From: Faecalibacterium sp. I3-3-89
GTDB lineage: Bacteria > Bacillota > Clostridia > Oscillospirales > Ruminococcaceae
NCBI RefSeq assembly: GCF_023347275.1
Contig: NZ_CP094468.1
Location: forward strand, 186,001-250,000
Direction: 5' to 3'
Length of the DNA stretch: 64,000 bases
Shown here: piece by piece, positions 13,800 to 20,986 of the stretch
Position numbering within the stretch: the stretch's first letter is position 1
Layout: each line of letters opens with the position of its first letter
The notes under the pieces: model-generated
What the model saw: only the letters and a program-made list of their open reading frames with translations
The model's database searches: none
Told to the model about the DNA's origin: nothing
Made by a program: the position numbers and the translations under genes

Positions 13800-15329
13800 A
13801 TGGATTTTAGTCTGCTTCTTTCCAGCTACGCGACTGTCTGGTCCAACCCCGAGGTCCTTCTGATGACCTTCATCGGTGCGCTGGGCGGCGTTCTGCTGGG
13901 CGCGATCCCGGGCATGACCGCCACCATGGGCGTGGCGCTGCTCATCCCCTTCTCCTTTGGCATGGATCTCATCCCGTCCATCGGCCTGCTGCTGGGCATC
14001 TACTGCGGCGGTATGTACGGCGGCTCCATCTCCGCCATCCTCATCCACGCCCCCGGCACGCCCGCCGCAGCCGCCACCCTGCTGGACGGCTACCCCATGT
14101 GCAAGAAGGGTCAGGCCGGCAAGGCCCTGTCCGTCGCCATGTTCGCGTCCTTCTGCGGCGGCGTCATCGGCGCACTGGTCATGACCTTCCTGTCTCCGCT
14201 GGTCGCTGACATGGCCATGAACTTTGGCCCCGGCGAGATGTTCATGCTGGCCGTCTTCGGCCTGTCGGTCATCGTCGCAATTTCCGGCAAGTCCGTGGCC
14301 AAGGGCCTCATCAGCGCCTTCTTCGGTATGCTGCTGTGCACCGTCGGTCTCGACCCCACCAACGGCATCCCCCGCTTCATCACCACCAAGCAGACCGGCC
14401 TGCTGGACGGCTTCCAGTTCATCCCTACCCTGATCGGTCTGTTCGCAGTCTCTGAGGTCATCGCCGGCGTGGAGCGCATCATCCGCGGCGAGGAGCAGGA
14501 GCAGAGATCCAACGAGAAGATCACCAACGTCCTGCCGGACTGGAAGACCATCAAGAAGATCTGGCCCAACATCCTCTCCGGCGGCCTCATCGGCACCTTC
14601 ATCGGTGCCATCCCCGGTGCAGGCGGTGACATCGCCGTCTTCGTCTCCTACGGCGCCAGCAAGTCCGCCAGCAAGCACCCCGAGCTGTACGGCACCGGCA
14701 TCCCCAACGGCGTTGCGGCGACCGAGTCCGCCAACAACGGCTGCTCCGGCGGCGCAATGATCCCCCTGCTGTCTCTGGGCGTCCCCGGTGACTCCGTCAC
14801 GGCCATCCTGCTGGGTGCCTTCATCATGAAGGGCATCACCCCCGGCCCCATGATGTATGTCACCGAGCTGCCCACCGTCTACCGCGTCTTCGCAGCTCTG
14901 ATGCTGGCAAACCTCTGCATGCTGGTGGTGGGCTGCCTCGGCGTCCGCTTCTTTGCAAAGATCGTCTCTGTCGAGAAGAAGATGCTCTACCCCATCATCC
15001 TCGTCATCTCCCTGCTGGGCGCTTTCTCCATCAACAAGAATGCCTTTGACGTGGGCGTCTGTGTCGCCTTCGGCATCATCGGCTGGCTGATGAACAAGTA
15101 CGAGTTCCCCCTTTCTCCCATCCTGCTGGCCCTTATTCTGGGACCCATGTGCGAGAAGAACTTCGTGCGCTACATGAACATCCAGCGCGGAAACTTCTTC
15201 GCCATCACCACCTCTCCCATCGCTATGGTCTTTGCAAGCGTAGCCATCCTCGTTATCATCTACTCGGTCTATAACCAGAGCAAGATCAACAAGCGCACCG
15301 CTGCAAACGCTGCACAGGAGAAGGCATAA
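13800..15329 (+). CDS. tctA: tripartite tricarboxylate transporter large permease
   Basis: The 509-residue protein has about twelve membrane segments and the TctA hallmarks GVLLGAIPGMTATMGVALLIP near the N-terminus, YCGGMYGGSISAILIHAPGTP (glycine-rich loops, about residues 60-80), GAIPGAGGDIAVFVSYG and LSLGVPGDSVTAILLGAF. Segments are named by motif, not quoted in full. It is the main channel for carboxylate import driven by ion gradients. A GGAGGG site precedes the ATG at 13800. It ends the tct operon; a GC-rich hairpin follows at about 15371-15405 before the EamA gene. Confidence 0.93.
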   Translation: MDFSLLLSSYATVWSNPEVLLMTFIGALGGVLLGAIPGMTATMGVALLIPFSFGMDLIPSIGLLLGIYCGGMYGGSISAILIHAPGTPAAAATLLDGYPMCKKGQAGKALSVAMFASFCGGVIGALVMTFLSPLVADMAMNFGPGEMFMLAVFGLSVIVAISGKSVAKGLISAFFGMLLCTVGLDPTNGIPRFITTKQTGLLDGFQFIPTLIGLFAVSEVIAGVERIIRGEEQEQRSNEKITNVLPDWKTIKKIWPNILSGGLIGTFIGAIPGAGGDIAVFVSYGASKSASKHPELYGTGIPNGVAATESANNGCSGGAMIPLLSLGVPGDSVTAILLGAFIMKGITPGPMMYVTELPTVYRVFAALMLANLCMLVVGCLGVRFFAKIVSVEKKMLYPIILVISLLGAFSINKNAFDVGVCVAFGIIGWLMNKYEFPLSPILLALILGPMCEKNFVRYMNIQRGNFFAITTSPIAMVFASVAILVIIYSVYNQSKINKRTAANAAQEKA

Positions 15330-15439
15330 GCTCAACATCCTGACAAGCTCTGTCTGTTACATTCCCATGAAGCTGCGGCTGTCCCGTTCCGTCGGGGCGG
15401 CCGCACTTCGCTTTGGGCAGCAAAAACGGAGGTCTGTTT

Positions 15440-15853
15440 ATGTGGTTTGTATTTGCACTGTGCTCGGCCCTGTTTGCGGCCCTTACCTCGATCCTGGCCA
15501 AGGTGGGCATCGAGGGGGTCAACTCCACTCTGGCCACCGCCATCCGCACTGTGGTGGTGCTGGCCATGAGCTGGGGCATGGTGTTCCTCACCCGGGCCCA
15601 GGGGGGCATGGGGGAGATCAGCCGCCGGAGTTGGCTCTTCCTCATCCTATCGGGGCTGGCCACCGGGGCGTCCTGGATGTGCTACTACCGGGCCCTGCAG
15701 CTTGGCCGGGCCTCTCAGGTGGTGCCCATCGACAAGCTCAGCGTGGTGATCACCCTGGTGCTGGCCTTTGTGTTCCTCCACGAGCCCTTTACCGCCAAAA
15801 GTATGGTGGGCTGCGCCCTCATCGCCGCCGGCACCCTGTTTATGGTGCTGTAA
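15440..15853 (+). CDS. EamA/DMT-family transporter, single domain
   Basis: The 137-residue protein has four to five hydrophobic helices and the EamA features AKVGIEGVNSTLATAIRT, SGLATGASWMCYYRALQLG and PIDKLSVVITLVLAFVFLHEP. It is one EamA repeat, half the length of usual ten-helix DMT carriers, so it probably works as a dimer. The ATG at 15440 follows GGAGG with good spacing; the upstream in-frame codons to 15413 are leader. Its substrate is unknown. It ends at a bidirectional terminator shared with the convergent MarR gene. Confidence 0.85.
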   Translation: MWFVFALCSALFAALTSILAKVGIEGVNSTLATAIRTVVVLAMSWGMVFLTRAQGGMGEISRRSWLFLILSGLATGASWMCYYRALQLGRASQVVPIDKLSVVITLVLAFVFLHEPFTAKSMVGCALIAAGTLFMVL

Positions 15854-15878
15854 GAGGGTAAGCTCCCTGCAAACAACA

Positions 15879-15909
15879 AGGCCCTCCCGGTTTTGCCCGG
15901 GAGGGCCTT
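15879..15909. terminator. bidirectional terminator between EamA and MarR genes
   Basis: AAGGCCCTCCCGG pairs with CCGGGAGGGCCTT around a short TTTTGC loop. It lies between the convergent stops at 15853 and 15927. Confidence 0.85.
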
Positions 15910-15926
15910 ATCGTTTTGCTGCACGC

Positions 15927-16421
15927 TTACTTTTCGGCGGGCGTCTCCGGAGCAGCGGGCGCTTCCGAATGGTGGCACTTGGCCAGCATATCCAGCTCCG
16001 GCATCAGCTCGGTGCTGATGACCGACAGCATCTGCTCCATCTTGTCGCAGTCCTCTGCGGGGAACCGCTGACGCACCCGCTCGATGACGGTGTGCAGGTA
16101 GGAGTAGCTGATGCTGTAGTAATCGATGTATTTCTGGGTGGGGCGCAGATAGTACTCGCGGCGGTCGGTGGTGGACTGGATCTTCTCCACATAGCCCTTT
16201 TTCACGAGGCTGCCGATCTTGTAGGCCGCGTTGGGAGTGGAAATGCGCATCATGCGGGAGAACTCCGCAATGGTCGGCTCGCCCATCGCCATGATGCCCT
16301 CCATGCAGAAGGACTCCACCGTGGTCAGCGTGGCCTCGCGGGTGGCAAAGCGCTGAAATACATTTTGATAAAAGTGCAGCTTGAATTTGGTATAAACGTC
16401 CTGAAAGACTTCTTCCAGCAT
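15927..16421 (-). CDS. MarR family transcriptional regulator
   Basis: The 164-residue protein has a winged-helix centre: TIAEFSRMMRISTPNAAYKIGSL (recognition helix) followed by the wing VEKIQSTTDRREYYLRPT, the classic DxRR wing of MarR regulators. N- and C-terminal helices would form the dimer interface. I place the start at the ATG at 16421, which has GGAAGGAG five bases upstream; that site lies inside the longer frame beginning at 16436. It is convergent with the EamA gene and downstream of the nhaC gene on the same strand. The target and ligand are unknown. The palindrome at the MATE promoter is the sort of site it could bind, but that is speculative. Confidence 0.85.
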   Translation of the reverse strand: MLEEVFQDVYTKFKLHFYQNVFQRFATREATLTTVESFCMEGIMAMGEPTIAEFSRMMRISTPNAAYKIGSLVKKGYVEKIQSTTDRREYYLRPTQKYIDYYSISYSYLHTVIERVRQRFPAEDCDKMEQMLSVISTELMPELDMLAKCHHSEAPAAPETPAEK

Positions 16422-16528
16422 GGATTCTCCTTCCATGAGCCTAATAGCTCAAAAAATTTACTCTTTTTACAGTATACCATGATTCTGGCCGGAGGGGAAG
16501 AGAAAAATCCACGATTTTGGTGGAAATT

Positions 16529-18184
16529 TTAGGCTTTTCCAGACTTTTTCTTCCCGGGATGGCCCATCCGTGCCCTGACGATGCTCAGGATCACAAGCTC
16601 GATGACGACGGCACAGGCCAGCAGCACGAAGGAGGTCAGGACGTTGGCAGCCTCGCCGAGGACGGCCTGCGCTGCGCCGCAGAGCAGGTAGCAGCCCGCC
16701 GAGATGGCGGCGGCGGTCATGGCGTAGGGCAGCTGAGTGGAGACGTGGTTGACATGGCTGCAGTGGGCACCGGCAGAAGCCATGATGGTGGTGTCGGAGA
16801 TGGGCGAGCAGTGGTCGCCGCAGACCGCGCCGGACAGGCAGGCGGCGATGGAGACCACCAGCATCTCACCCTCCGGGAACGCATGGCAGACGATGGGCAC
16901 GAGGATGGAGAAGGTACCCCACGAAGTGCCGGTGGCGAAGGCGAGGAAGACGGCCACGAGGAAGATGATGATGGGCAGCAGGTACTGCAGCGCCGCAGCG
17001 GAGCCGCTGAGCAGGCTGGCGACGTAGTATTTTGCGCCCAGCAGGCCGGTCATGCCGGAAAGGGTCCACGCCAGCGTCAGGATGAGCATGGGGCTGACCA
17101 TCGCTTTGAAGCCCTCGGGGATGCAGGCGGCGAAGTCCTGAAAGGTCATGACGCCCCGCACCCGGTAGAAGACGAAGGTGAACATCAGGGCGATGGAGCT
17201 GCCCATCACGAGGCCCACAGAGGCGCTGCAATTTGCGAAGGCGGTGATGAAGTCCACGCCCTCGAAAAAGCCGCCGGTGTACACCATGCCGAAGATGCAG
17301 GCCGCGATGAGCACCAGCACCGGTGCGATGAGGTCTACCACATGGCCGCGGGCGTCGGAGCCGTCGTCCACATCGTCGCCGTAGGGGCGGTCGTCGGTGG
17401 TGAAGAGGTCGCCCAGCAGGGCGTTGTCCTCGTGCTTCTTCATGGGGCCGTAGTCGAAGCCGCTGAAGATGAGGAAGAGGCTCATCACCATCGTGAGGAT
17501 GGCGTAGTAGTTATAGGGGATGGTGCGCAGGAACATGGTGAAGCCGTTGATGCCCGAGCCTTCCGGCACCGAGGAGGTGACGGCGGCAGCCCAGCTGGAC
17601 ACCGGCGCGATGATGCAGATGGGGGCGGCGGTGGCGTCGATGAGGTAGGCCAGCTTTGCGCGGGAGACCTTCTGCCGGTCCGTGACCGGGCGCATGACGG
17701 AGCCGACGGTCAGGCAGTTGAAATAGTCGTCCACAAAGATGAGGATGCCCAGCAGCAGGGTGGCGAACTGTGCGCCTGCCCGGGTGTGGATGTGGGTGGA
17801 GGCCCAGCGGCCGAACGCGGCGCTGCCGCCGGCCTTGTTCATCAGGGCCACAAGGATGCCCAGCATCACCAGAAAGACGAGGATGCCCACATTGCTGGAA
17901 TCGGACAGCTTGGAGATCATACCGCCGTCCTCGTTGAAAAAGAGGGTGGTCAGCGCAAGCTCAAGGTTGCCGTTGGCGTAGAGCAGCGCACCGGTGGCGA
18001 TGCCCACCAGCAGCGAGGTGTAGACCTCCTTGGTGTTCAGGGCCAGAACGATGGCCACCACAGGGGGCAGCAGGGAGAGCGCAGAGCTGTATACTGCGCA
18101 GGTGTAGGTGGAGGGGTCGGCGATCTTGCCGGGCGTTGCTGCGGTGCACCACAGCAGCAGGGCAAACACCAGAAGAGCACCCAC
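16529..18184 (-). CDS. NhaC-type Na+/H+ antiporter, start region frameshifted
   Basis: The product is a roughly 550-residue polytopic membrane protein of the NhaC/Na+-antiporter (IT) superfamily, with LIFVDDYFNCLTVGSVMRPVTD, the SSWAAAVTSS loop, ATGTSWGTFSILVPI and CGDHCSPISDTTIMAS near the C-terminus. It would exchange Na+ and H+ or a related solute pair. The frame opens only from a GTG at 18184 with no ribosome site. A well-placed ATG with GAGGAG lies at 18207, but its six-A run (18199-18204 on the complement) puts it one base out of frame; seven A's would give MKKTNLSW joined to the frame. So it is either a real frameshift, a slippage switch, or a sequencing error. Confidence 0.82.
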   Translation of the reverse strand: MGALLVFALLLWCTAATPGKIADPSTYTCAVYSSALSLLPPVVAIVLALNTKEVYTSLLVGIATGALLYANGNLELALTTLFFNEDGGMISKLSDSSNVGILVFLVMLGILVALMNKAGGSAAFGRWASTHIHTRAGAQFATLLLGILIFVDDYFNCLTVGSVMRPVTDRQKVSRAKLAYLIDATAAPICIIAPVSSWAAAVTSSVPEGSGINGFTMFLRTIPYNYYAILTMVMSLFLIFSGFDYGPMKKHEDNALLGDLFTTDDRPYGDDVDDGSDARGHVVDLIAPVLVLIAACIFGMVYTGGFFEGVDFITAFANCSASVGLVMGSSIALMFTFVFYRVRGVMTFQDFAACIPEGFKAMVSPMLILTLAWTLSGMTGLLGAKYYVASLLSGSAAALQYLLPIIIFLVAVFLAFATGTSWGTFSILVPIVCHAFPEGEMLVVSIAACLSGAVCGDHCSPISDTTIMASAGAHCSHVNHVSTQLPYAMTAAAISAGCYLLCGAAQAVLGEAANVLTSFVLLACAVVIELVILSIVRARMGHPGKKKSGKA

Positions 18185-18279
18185 CCACGAAAGATTGGTT
18201 TTTTCATGATAAGCTCCTCACTTGATTTTTTTGCGGTCTGCCGGGCAGACTATCCCCAAGAACGGGACGGAAGGGGGTG

Positions 18280-18444
18280 TTGGCTGCGCCGGACTATAAA
18301 GCGATGTATCTGGAACTGTTCCGCGCCAGCGAGCAGGCAGCCCGGCTCCTGCAGGAAGCACAGGCCCGGGCCGAGCAGCAGCTTCTGGCTGCCGACCCGC
18401 CGCCCATCGAGCTTGCCGGGCGCGGAGAGCAAAAAGAGTCTTAG
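18280..18444 (+). CDS. small helical hypothetical protein
   Basis: A 54-codon frame starts at a TTG five bases after GGAAGG and encodes APDYKAMYLELFRASEQAA, then a Gln/Ala/Leu-rich helix and a short Pro-rich end (ADPPPIELAG). The DYKxMYLxLF...A opening resembles a common small protein of clostridia. It is divergent from the antiporter gene and its TAG overlaps the stop of the convergent thioesterase gene by two to three bases. Function is unknown. Confidence 0.5.
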   Translation: MAAPDYKAMYLELFRASEQAARLLQEAQARAEQQLLAADPPPIELAGRGEQKES

Positions 18445-18827
18445 CCCTTCTTGCTCTCGGCCTTGGCGGCAAATTTGGCGTCGTTGACCACGAAGCGCTC
18501 GTGGACGCCGCCGCCCACGGGGCCTTTCTCGTCGTACAGGGACACCTTGAACACCAGCTTGCGGCCCTCCACAGCGGTCAGCTCGCTCTCGCAGGTGACG
18601 GTCATGCCCACGGGGGTGGGGGCGGTGTGCTCCAGCTCCAGCTTGGTGCCCACAGAGCCGCAGCCCTCGTCCAGTGCGTCGGCGACGCTCATCCAGCAGG
18701 TCTTTTCGGCCAGCGCCACCAGTGCGGGGGTGGCGAAGACGTTCAGCGTGCCGCTGCCCATCGTCTTGGCGGTGTTTTCGGGGGTGACGGCGACGCTCTG
18801 TCTGCCGCGGATGCCAGTCTCTAACAT
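18441..18827 (-). CDS. thioesterase family protein (FlK-like hotdog fold)
   Basis: The 128-residue product matches small hotdog thioesterases related to fluoroacetyl-CoA thioesterase FlK: VTPENTAKTMGSGTLNVFATPALVALAEKTC (N-terminal strand and long helix), the central THxxPTP-like stretch EHTAPTPVGMTV, and the final strand GVHERFVVND. Motif spans are named by their ends. Family members hydrolyse acyl-CoA thioesters. An AGAAGG site precedes the ATG at 18827. Its stop overlaps that of the convergent small ORF. Confidence 0.85.
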   Translation of the reverse strand: MLETGIRGRQSVAVTPENTAKTMGSGTLNVFATPALVALAEKTCWMSVADALDEGCGSVGTKLELEHTAPTPVGMTVTCESELTAVEGRKLVFKVSLYDEKGPVGGGVHERFVVNDAKFAAKAESKKG

Positions 18828-19003
18828 AAAAATGCCTTCTTTCTCAAATCTTCGTCCTGCCGCAGTTTGCGGCAGATAATTTCACATTCGTAAGGATACC
18901 ACAAAATATCGGTCATTGCATCTGTTTTCGGGATTTTTTCTCCAAAACTCTTTCCGCCTGAAGCCAAAAGCGGTATCATAAGCTGGACAGGGAGGGAGAG
19001 AAG

Positions 19004-19759
19004 ATGAATGATTTCTGGAAATCCTACGACATCACCCACGCTGAATTTGGAGCCGATTACCGGTGTTATCCGCTGTATGGCGGCATCCACCTCACAGAAT
19101 TGGCTCTTTCGCTTGCATTCATTGGAGGAATGGCTTGGTGGTATCGCCGCAGCTCTGCCCGCACCCGGCGGCGTATTTTAATAGGAGTCACTCTCCTACT
19201 TGTGCTGGACGAAGCTGCCCTCCTGCTGGGGATGGAGCTGACCGGTCAATGGAACTGGAGTTATCTGCCCCTGCACCTGTGCAGCATCAATGTCTTTGTC
19301 TGCCTATATAACACCCTCACGGACAGGAATTGGTGCAAAGAGGAGCTTTATGCGCTCTGCATTCCGGGTGCGGCGCTGGCCCTGCTCTGCCCCAGCTGGC
19401 TGGATGTCCCCTCTTGGTGGACGCTCATCAATCTGCACTCCGTCAGCATCCATGCCCTGCTGGTACTCTATCCTACCCTGCTGGTGGTGGGTGGCTATCG
19501 TCCCAGCCCTCGGCGAATCCCACAGGTGCTGGCGTTCTTGTTTGGATCCGCCCTGCCCATCTACTTTTTGAATAAGTCCCTTAACACCAACTTCTATTTC
19601 CTCAATAATCCCTATGGGAATATCATCACCAGTACATTTACAGAGCTGCTAGGCGAAAAGTATTATATTCTGGGCTTTCTGCCTGCCATCGCGCTGGCGC
19701 TGGCCGTTATGTATCTGCCGTGGGCCTTGAAGGAGTGGCGGAGCAGAGGGAGGACATAA
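19004..19759 (+). CDS. YwaF/TIGR02206-type integral membrane protein
   Basis: This 251-residue protein has about seven hydrophobic helices. It contains WNWSYLPLHLCSINVFVC (the conserved LPLHLC motif, about residues 84-100), INLHSVSIHALLVLYP and NFYFLNNPYGN, which fit the YwaF (TIGR02206, TMEM164-like) membrane family. A GGAGGGAGAG site precedes the ATG. Members have no established biochemical role in bacteria. It stands alone between the divergent thioesterase gene and the metal operon. Its codon use is slightly less GC-rich than that of its neighbours. Confidence 0.8.
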   Translation: MNDFWKSYDITHAEFGADYRCYPLYGGIHLTELALSLAFIGGMAWWYRRSSARTRRRILIGVTLLLVLDEAALLLGMELTGQWNWSYLPLHLCSINVFVCLYNTLTDRNWCKEELYALCIPGAALALLCPSWLDVPSWWTLINLHSVSIHALLVLYPTLLVVGGYRPSPRRIPQVLAFLFGSALPIYFLNKSLNTNFYFLNNPYGNIITSTFTELLGEKYYILGFLPAIALALAVMYLPWALKEWRSRGRT

Positions 19760-20041
19760 AACACAGCAGGGATGTTTTGAAGAAAAAAATTATGGGGAAA
19801 ATTTGTTAAAATTCAATAAAACAAAATATGGAAGTACCTAAAGGAGAACGATACAGCAAATACGGCTGCATAAAAATCGAAAAGAATATATAGAGGAAAA
19901 GCAATTCGAATAGAGTTGCTTTTTTCTTTCCAAATCACACTCTTCCTGCAAAATGAAACCGCAAGCTGATTGCAAATTTCCGGCGTTTTACGGTTTGTTT
20001 TATCAATTCTGAGGGCATGATGAGTTTTTGTGCCAAAACGC
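19760..20041. other. A/T-rich intergenic region before the metal operon
   Basis: No supported gene is present. A weak hairpin (AAGCAA/TTGCTT near 19898-19924, then TTTTTT) could terminate the YwaF-like transcript. A 21-codon frame at 19829 has no ribosome site. Confidence 0.5.
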
Positions 20042-20097
20042 TTGACAGGGGGGCGTCTGCGTGTTATCATGAATACATGAACAGATGTTCATATGTA
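20042..20097 (+). promoter_or_regulatory. promoter and SmtB/CzrA-type operator
   Basis: TTGACA (20042-20047), 17 bases, TATCAT (20065-20070) is followed at once by ATGAACA-GA-TGTTCAT (20077-20092). The dyad extends to an imperfect 12-2-12 repeat, the form bound by ArsR/SmtB zinc and cadmium sensors. It sits over the transcription start, so autorepression by the ArsR protein is likely. Confidence 0.85.
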
Positions 20098-20117
20098 AAA
20101 ACGAAAGGGTGACAACG

Positions 20118-20453
20118 ATGGCTGAAGAAGTCACTTCCCCCGAAAAACTGCCCAAGGCTCCGCCGGTGCTGCCGGACGATGAGATGCTTTATGAGCTGGC
20201 CGACCTGTTCCGGGTGTTCGGCGACTCCACCCGCATCAAGATCCTCTATGCCCTCCACGACGACGAGCTTTGCGTGCAGGACATCGCAAACTCCGTCCAG
20301 CTCAGCCAGTCGGCGGTGAGCCACCAGCTGCGGGTGCTGAAGGACACAAAGCTCGTCCGCTTCCGCCGCGACGGCAAGACCGTCTACTATGCGCTGGACG
20401 ACGACCATGTGCGCAGCATCCTCTCGATGGGCATGGACCATATCGAAGAGTGA
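20118..20453 (+). CDS. ArsR/SmtB family metal-responsive repressor
   Basis: The 111-residue protein has the ArsR winged helix: LFRVFGDSTRIKILYAL, CVQDIANSVQLSQSAVSHQLRVLK (recognition helix SQSAVSHQL) and the wing FRRDGKTVYYAL. The C-terminal helix carries DDDHV and DHIEE, acidic and His residues like the alpha-5 zinc site of CzrA/SmtB, and the ELCVQD cysteine is near alpha-3. This favours a Zn/Cd/Co sensor. The ATG at 20118 follows AAAGGGTG; the longer frame from 20085 overlaps the operator. It leads the operon with the HMA protein and efflux ATPase. Confidence 0.9.
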   Translation: MAEEVTSPEKLPKAPPVLPDDEMLYELADLFRVFGDSTRIKILYALHDDELCVQDIANSVQLSQSAVSHQLRVLKDTKLVRFRRDGKTVYYALDDDHVRSILSMGMDHIEE

Positions 20454-20529
20454 TGCCCCCTGAAATGCTGCAAGCTTTGCTGCACCCTGCGGCGGAGCGG
20501 CTATATAGAAAGAAAGGCTGGTACTTATT

Positions 20530-20751
20530 ATGAAAAAGAGCTACAAGATCGAAGTGGACTGCGCAAACTGCGCTCAGAAGATGGAGGATGCCGCCAACAC
20601 CGTTTCCGGCGTGGCAAAGGCTACCGTCAGCTTCATGACCCAGAAGATGAACGTCGAGTTTGCCGAAGGCGCTGACCCCAAGGCCACCATGCAGAACGTC
20701 CTCGTTGCCTGCAAGAAGGTGGAGGATGACTGCGAGATCTTCGGCATCTGA
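20530..20751 (+). CDS. free-standing heavy-metal-associated (HMA) protein
   Basis: The 73-residue protein is a single HMA ferredoxin-like domain: KIEVDCANCAQKMED carries the metal-binding CxxC (CANC, about residues 11-14), followed by GVAKATVSFMTQKMNVEF. Such domains are usually fused to the N-terminus of zinc/cadmium P-type ATPases. The ATPase downstream lacks one, so this protein probably acts as its detached metal donor or sensor domain. The final part has extra Cys and acidic residues (CKKVEDDCEIFGI). Confidence 0.88.
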   Translation: MKKSYKIEVDCANCAQKMEDAANTVSGVAKATVSFMTQKMNVEFAEGADPKATMQNVLVACKKVEDDCEIFGI

Positions 20752-20778
20752 GCGTCTGCCGCAGCGGACGAGATGCGG

Positions 20779-20945
20779 GTGGAAACTGTGGAAAAATAAA
20801 TCGGTTTTCAACAATTTCCACCGTGTTTTCAACATCCTTTGCGCAAAAGTGGAAAAATAAACGCGCATTTGAGGCTTTTTGCGGGAAAACATCGTGGAAA
20901 AGCCGGGGGAAAGGGTGGAAAACAAGCCCCTTGTGGGGAAAACCT
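20779..20945. repeat. cluster of GTGGAAA motifs before the efflux ATPase
   Basis: GTGGAAA(A) occurs at 20779, 20788, 20849, 20894 and 20915, with an inverted TTTCCAC near 20816 and a GTGGGGAAAA near 20933. The 235-base gap between the HMA gene and the ATPase is otherwise empty. The spacing is irregular; the function is unknown. Confidence 0.5.
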
Positions 20946-20986
20946 GTTGAATCTGAGAAAAGTGCCCCAAAGGAGGCCTGAGACCC

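Noticed and set aside
13146..15338. A 730-codon minus-strand frame opposite tctA/tctB
   Set aside because: It is a shadow of strongly supported tct genes with biased, domainless translation.
16517..18487. A 656-codon plus-strand frame opposite the NhaC gene
   Set aside because: It has Gly/His/Asp/Gln-rich shadow sequence without domains, and the antiporter on the other strand is clear.
19829..19894. A 21-codon ORF starting MEVPKGERYSKYG
   Set aside because: It has no ribosome site and lies in A/T-rich intergenic sequence, so there is no support for translation.
20779..20945. GTGGAAAA repeats as DnaA boxes of a replication origin
   Set aside because: The reverse complement TTTTCCAC differs from TTATCCACA at one or more positions, there is no dnaA or dnaN nearby, and the location is within a metal operon.
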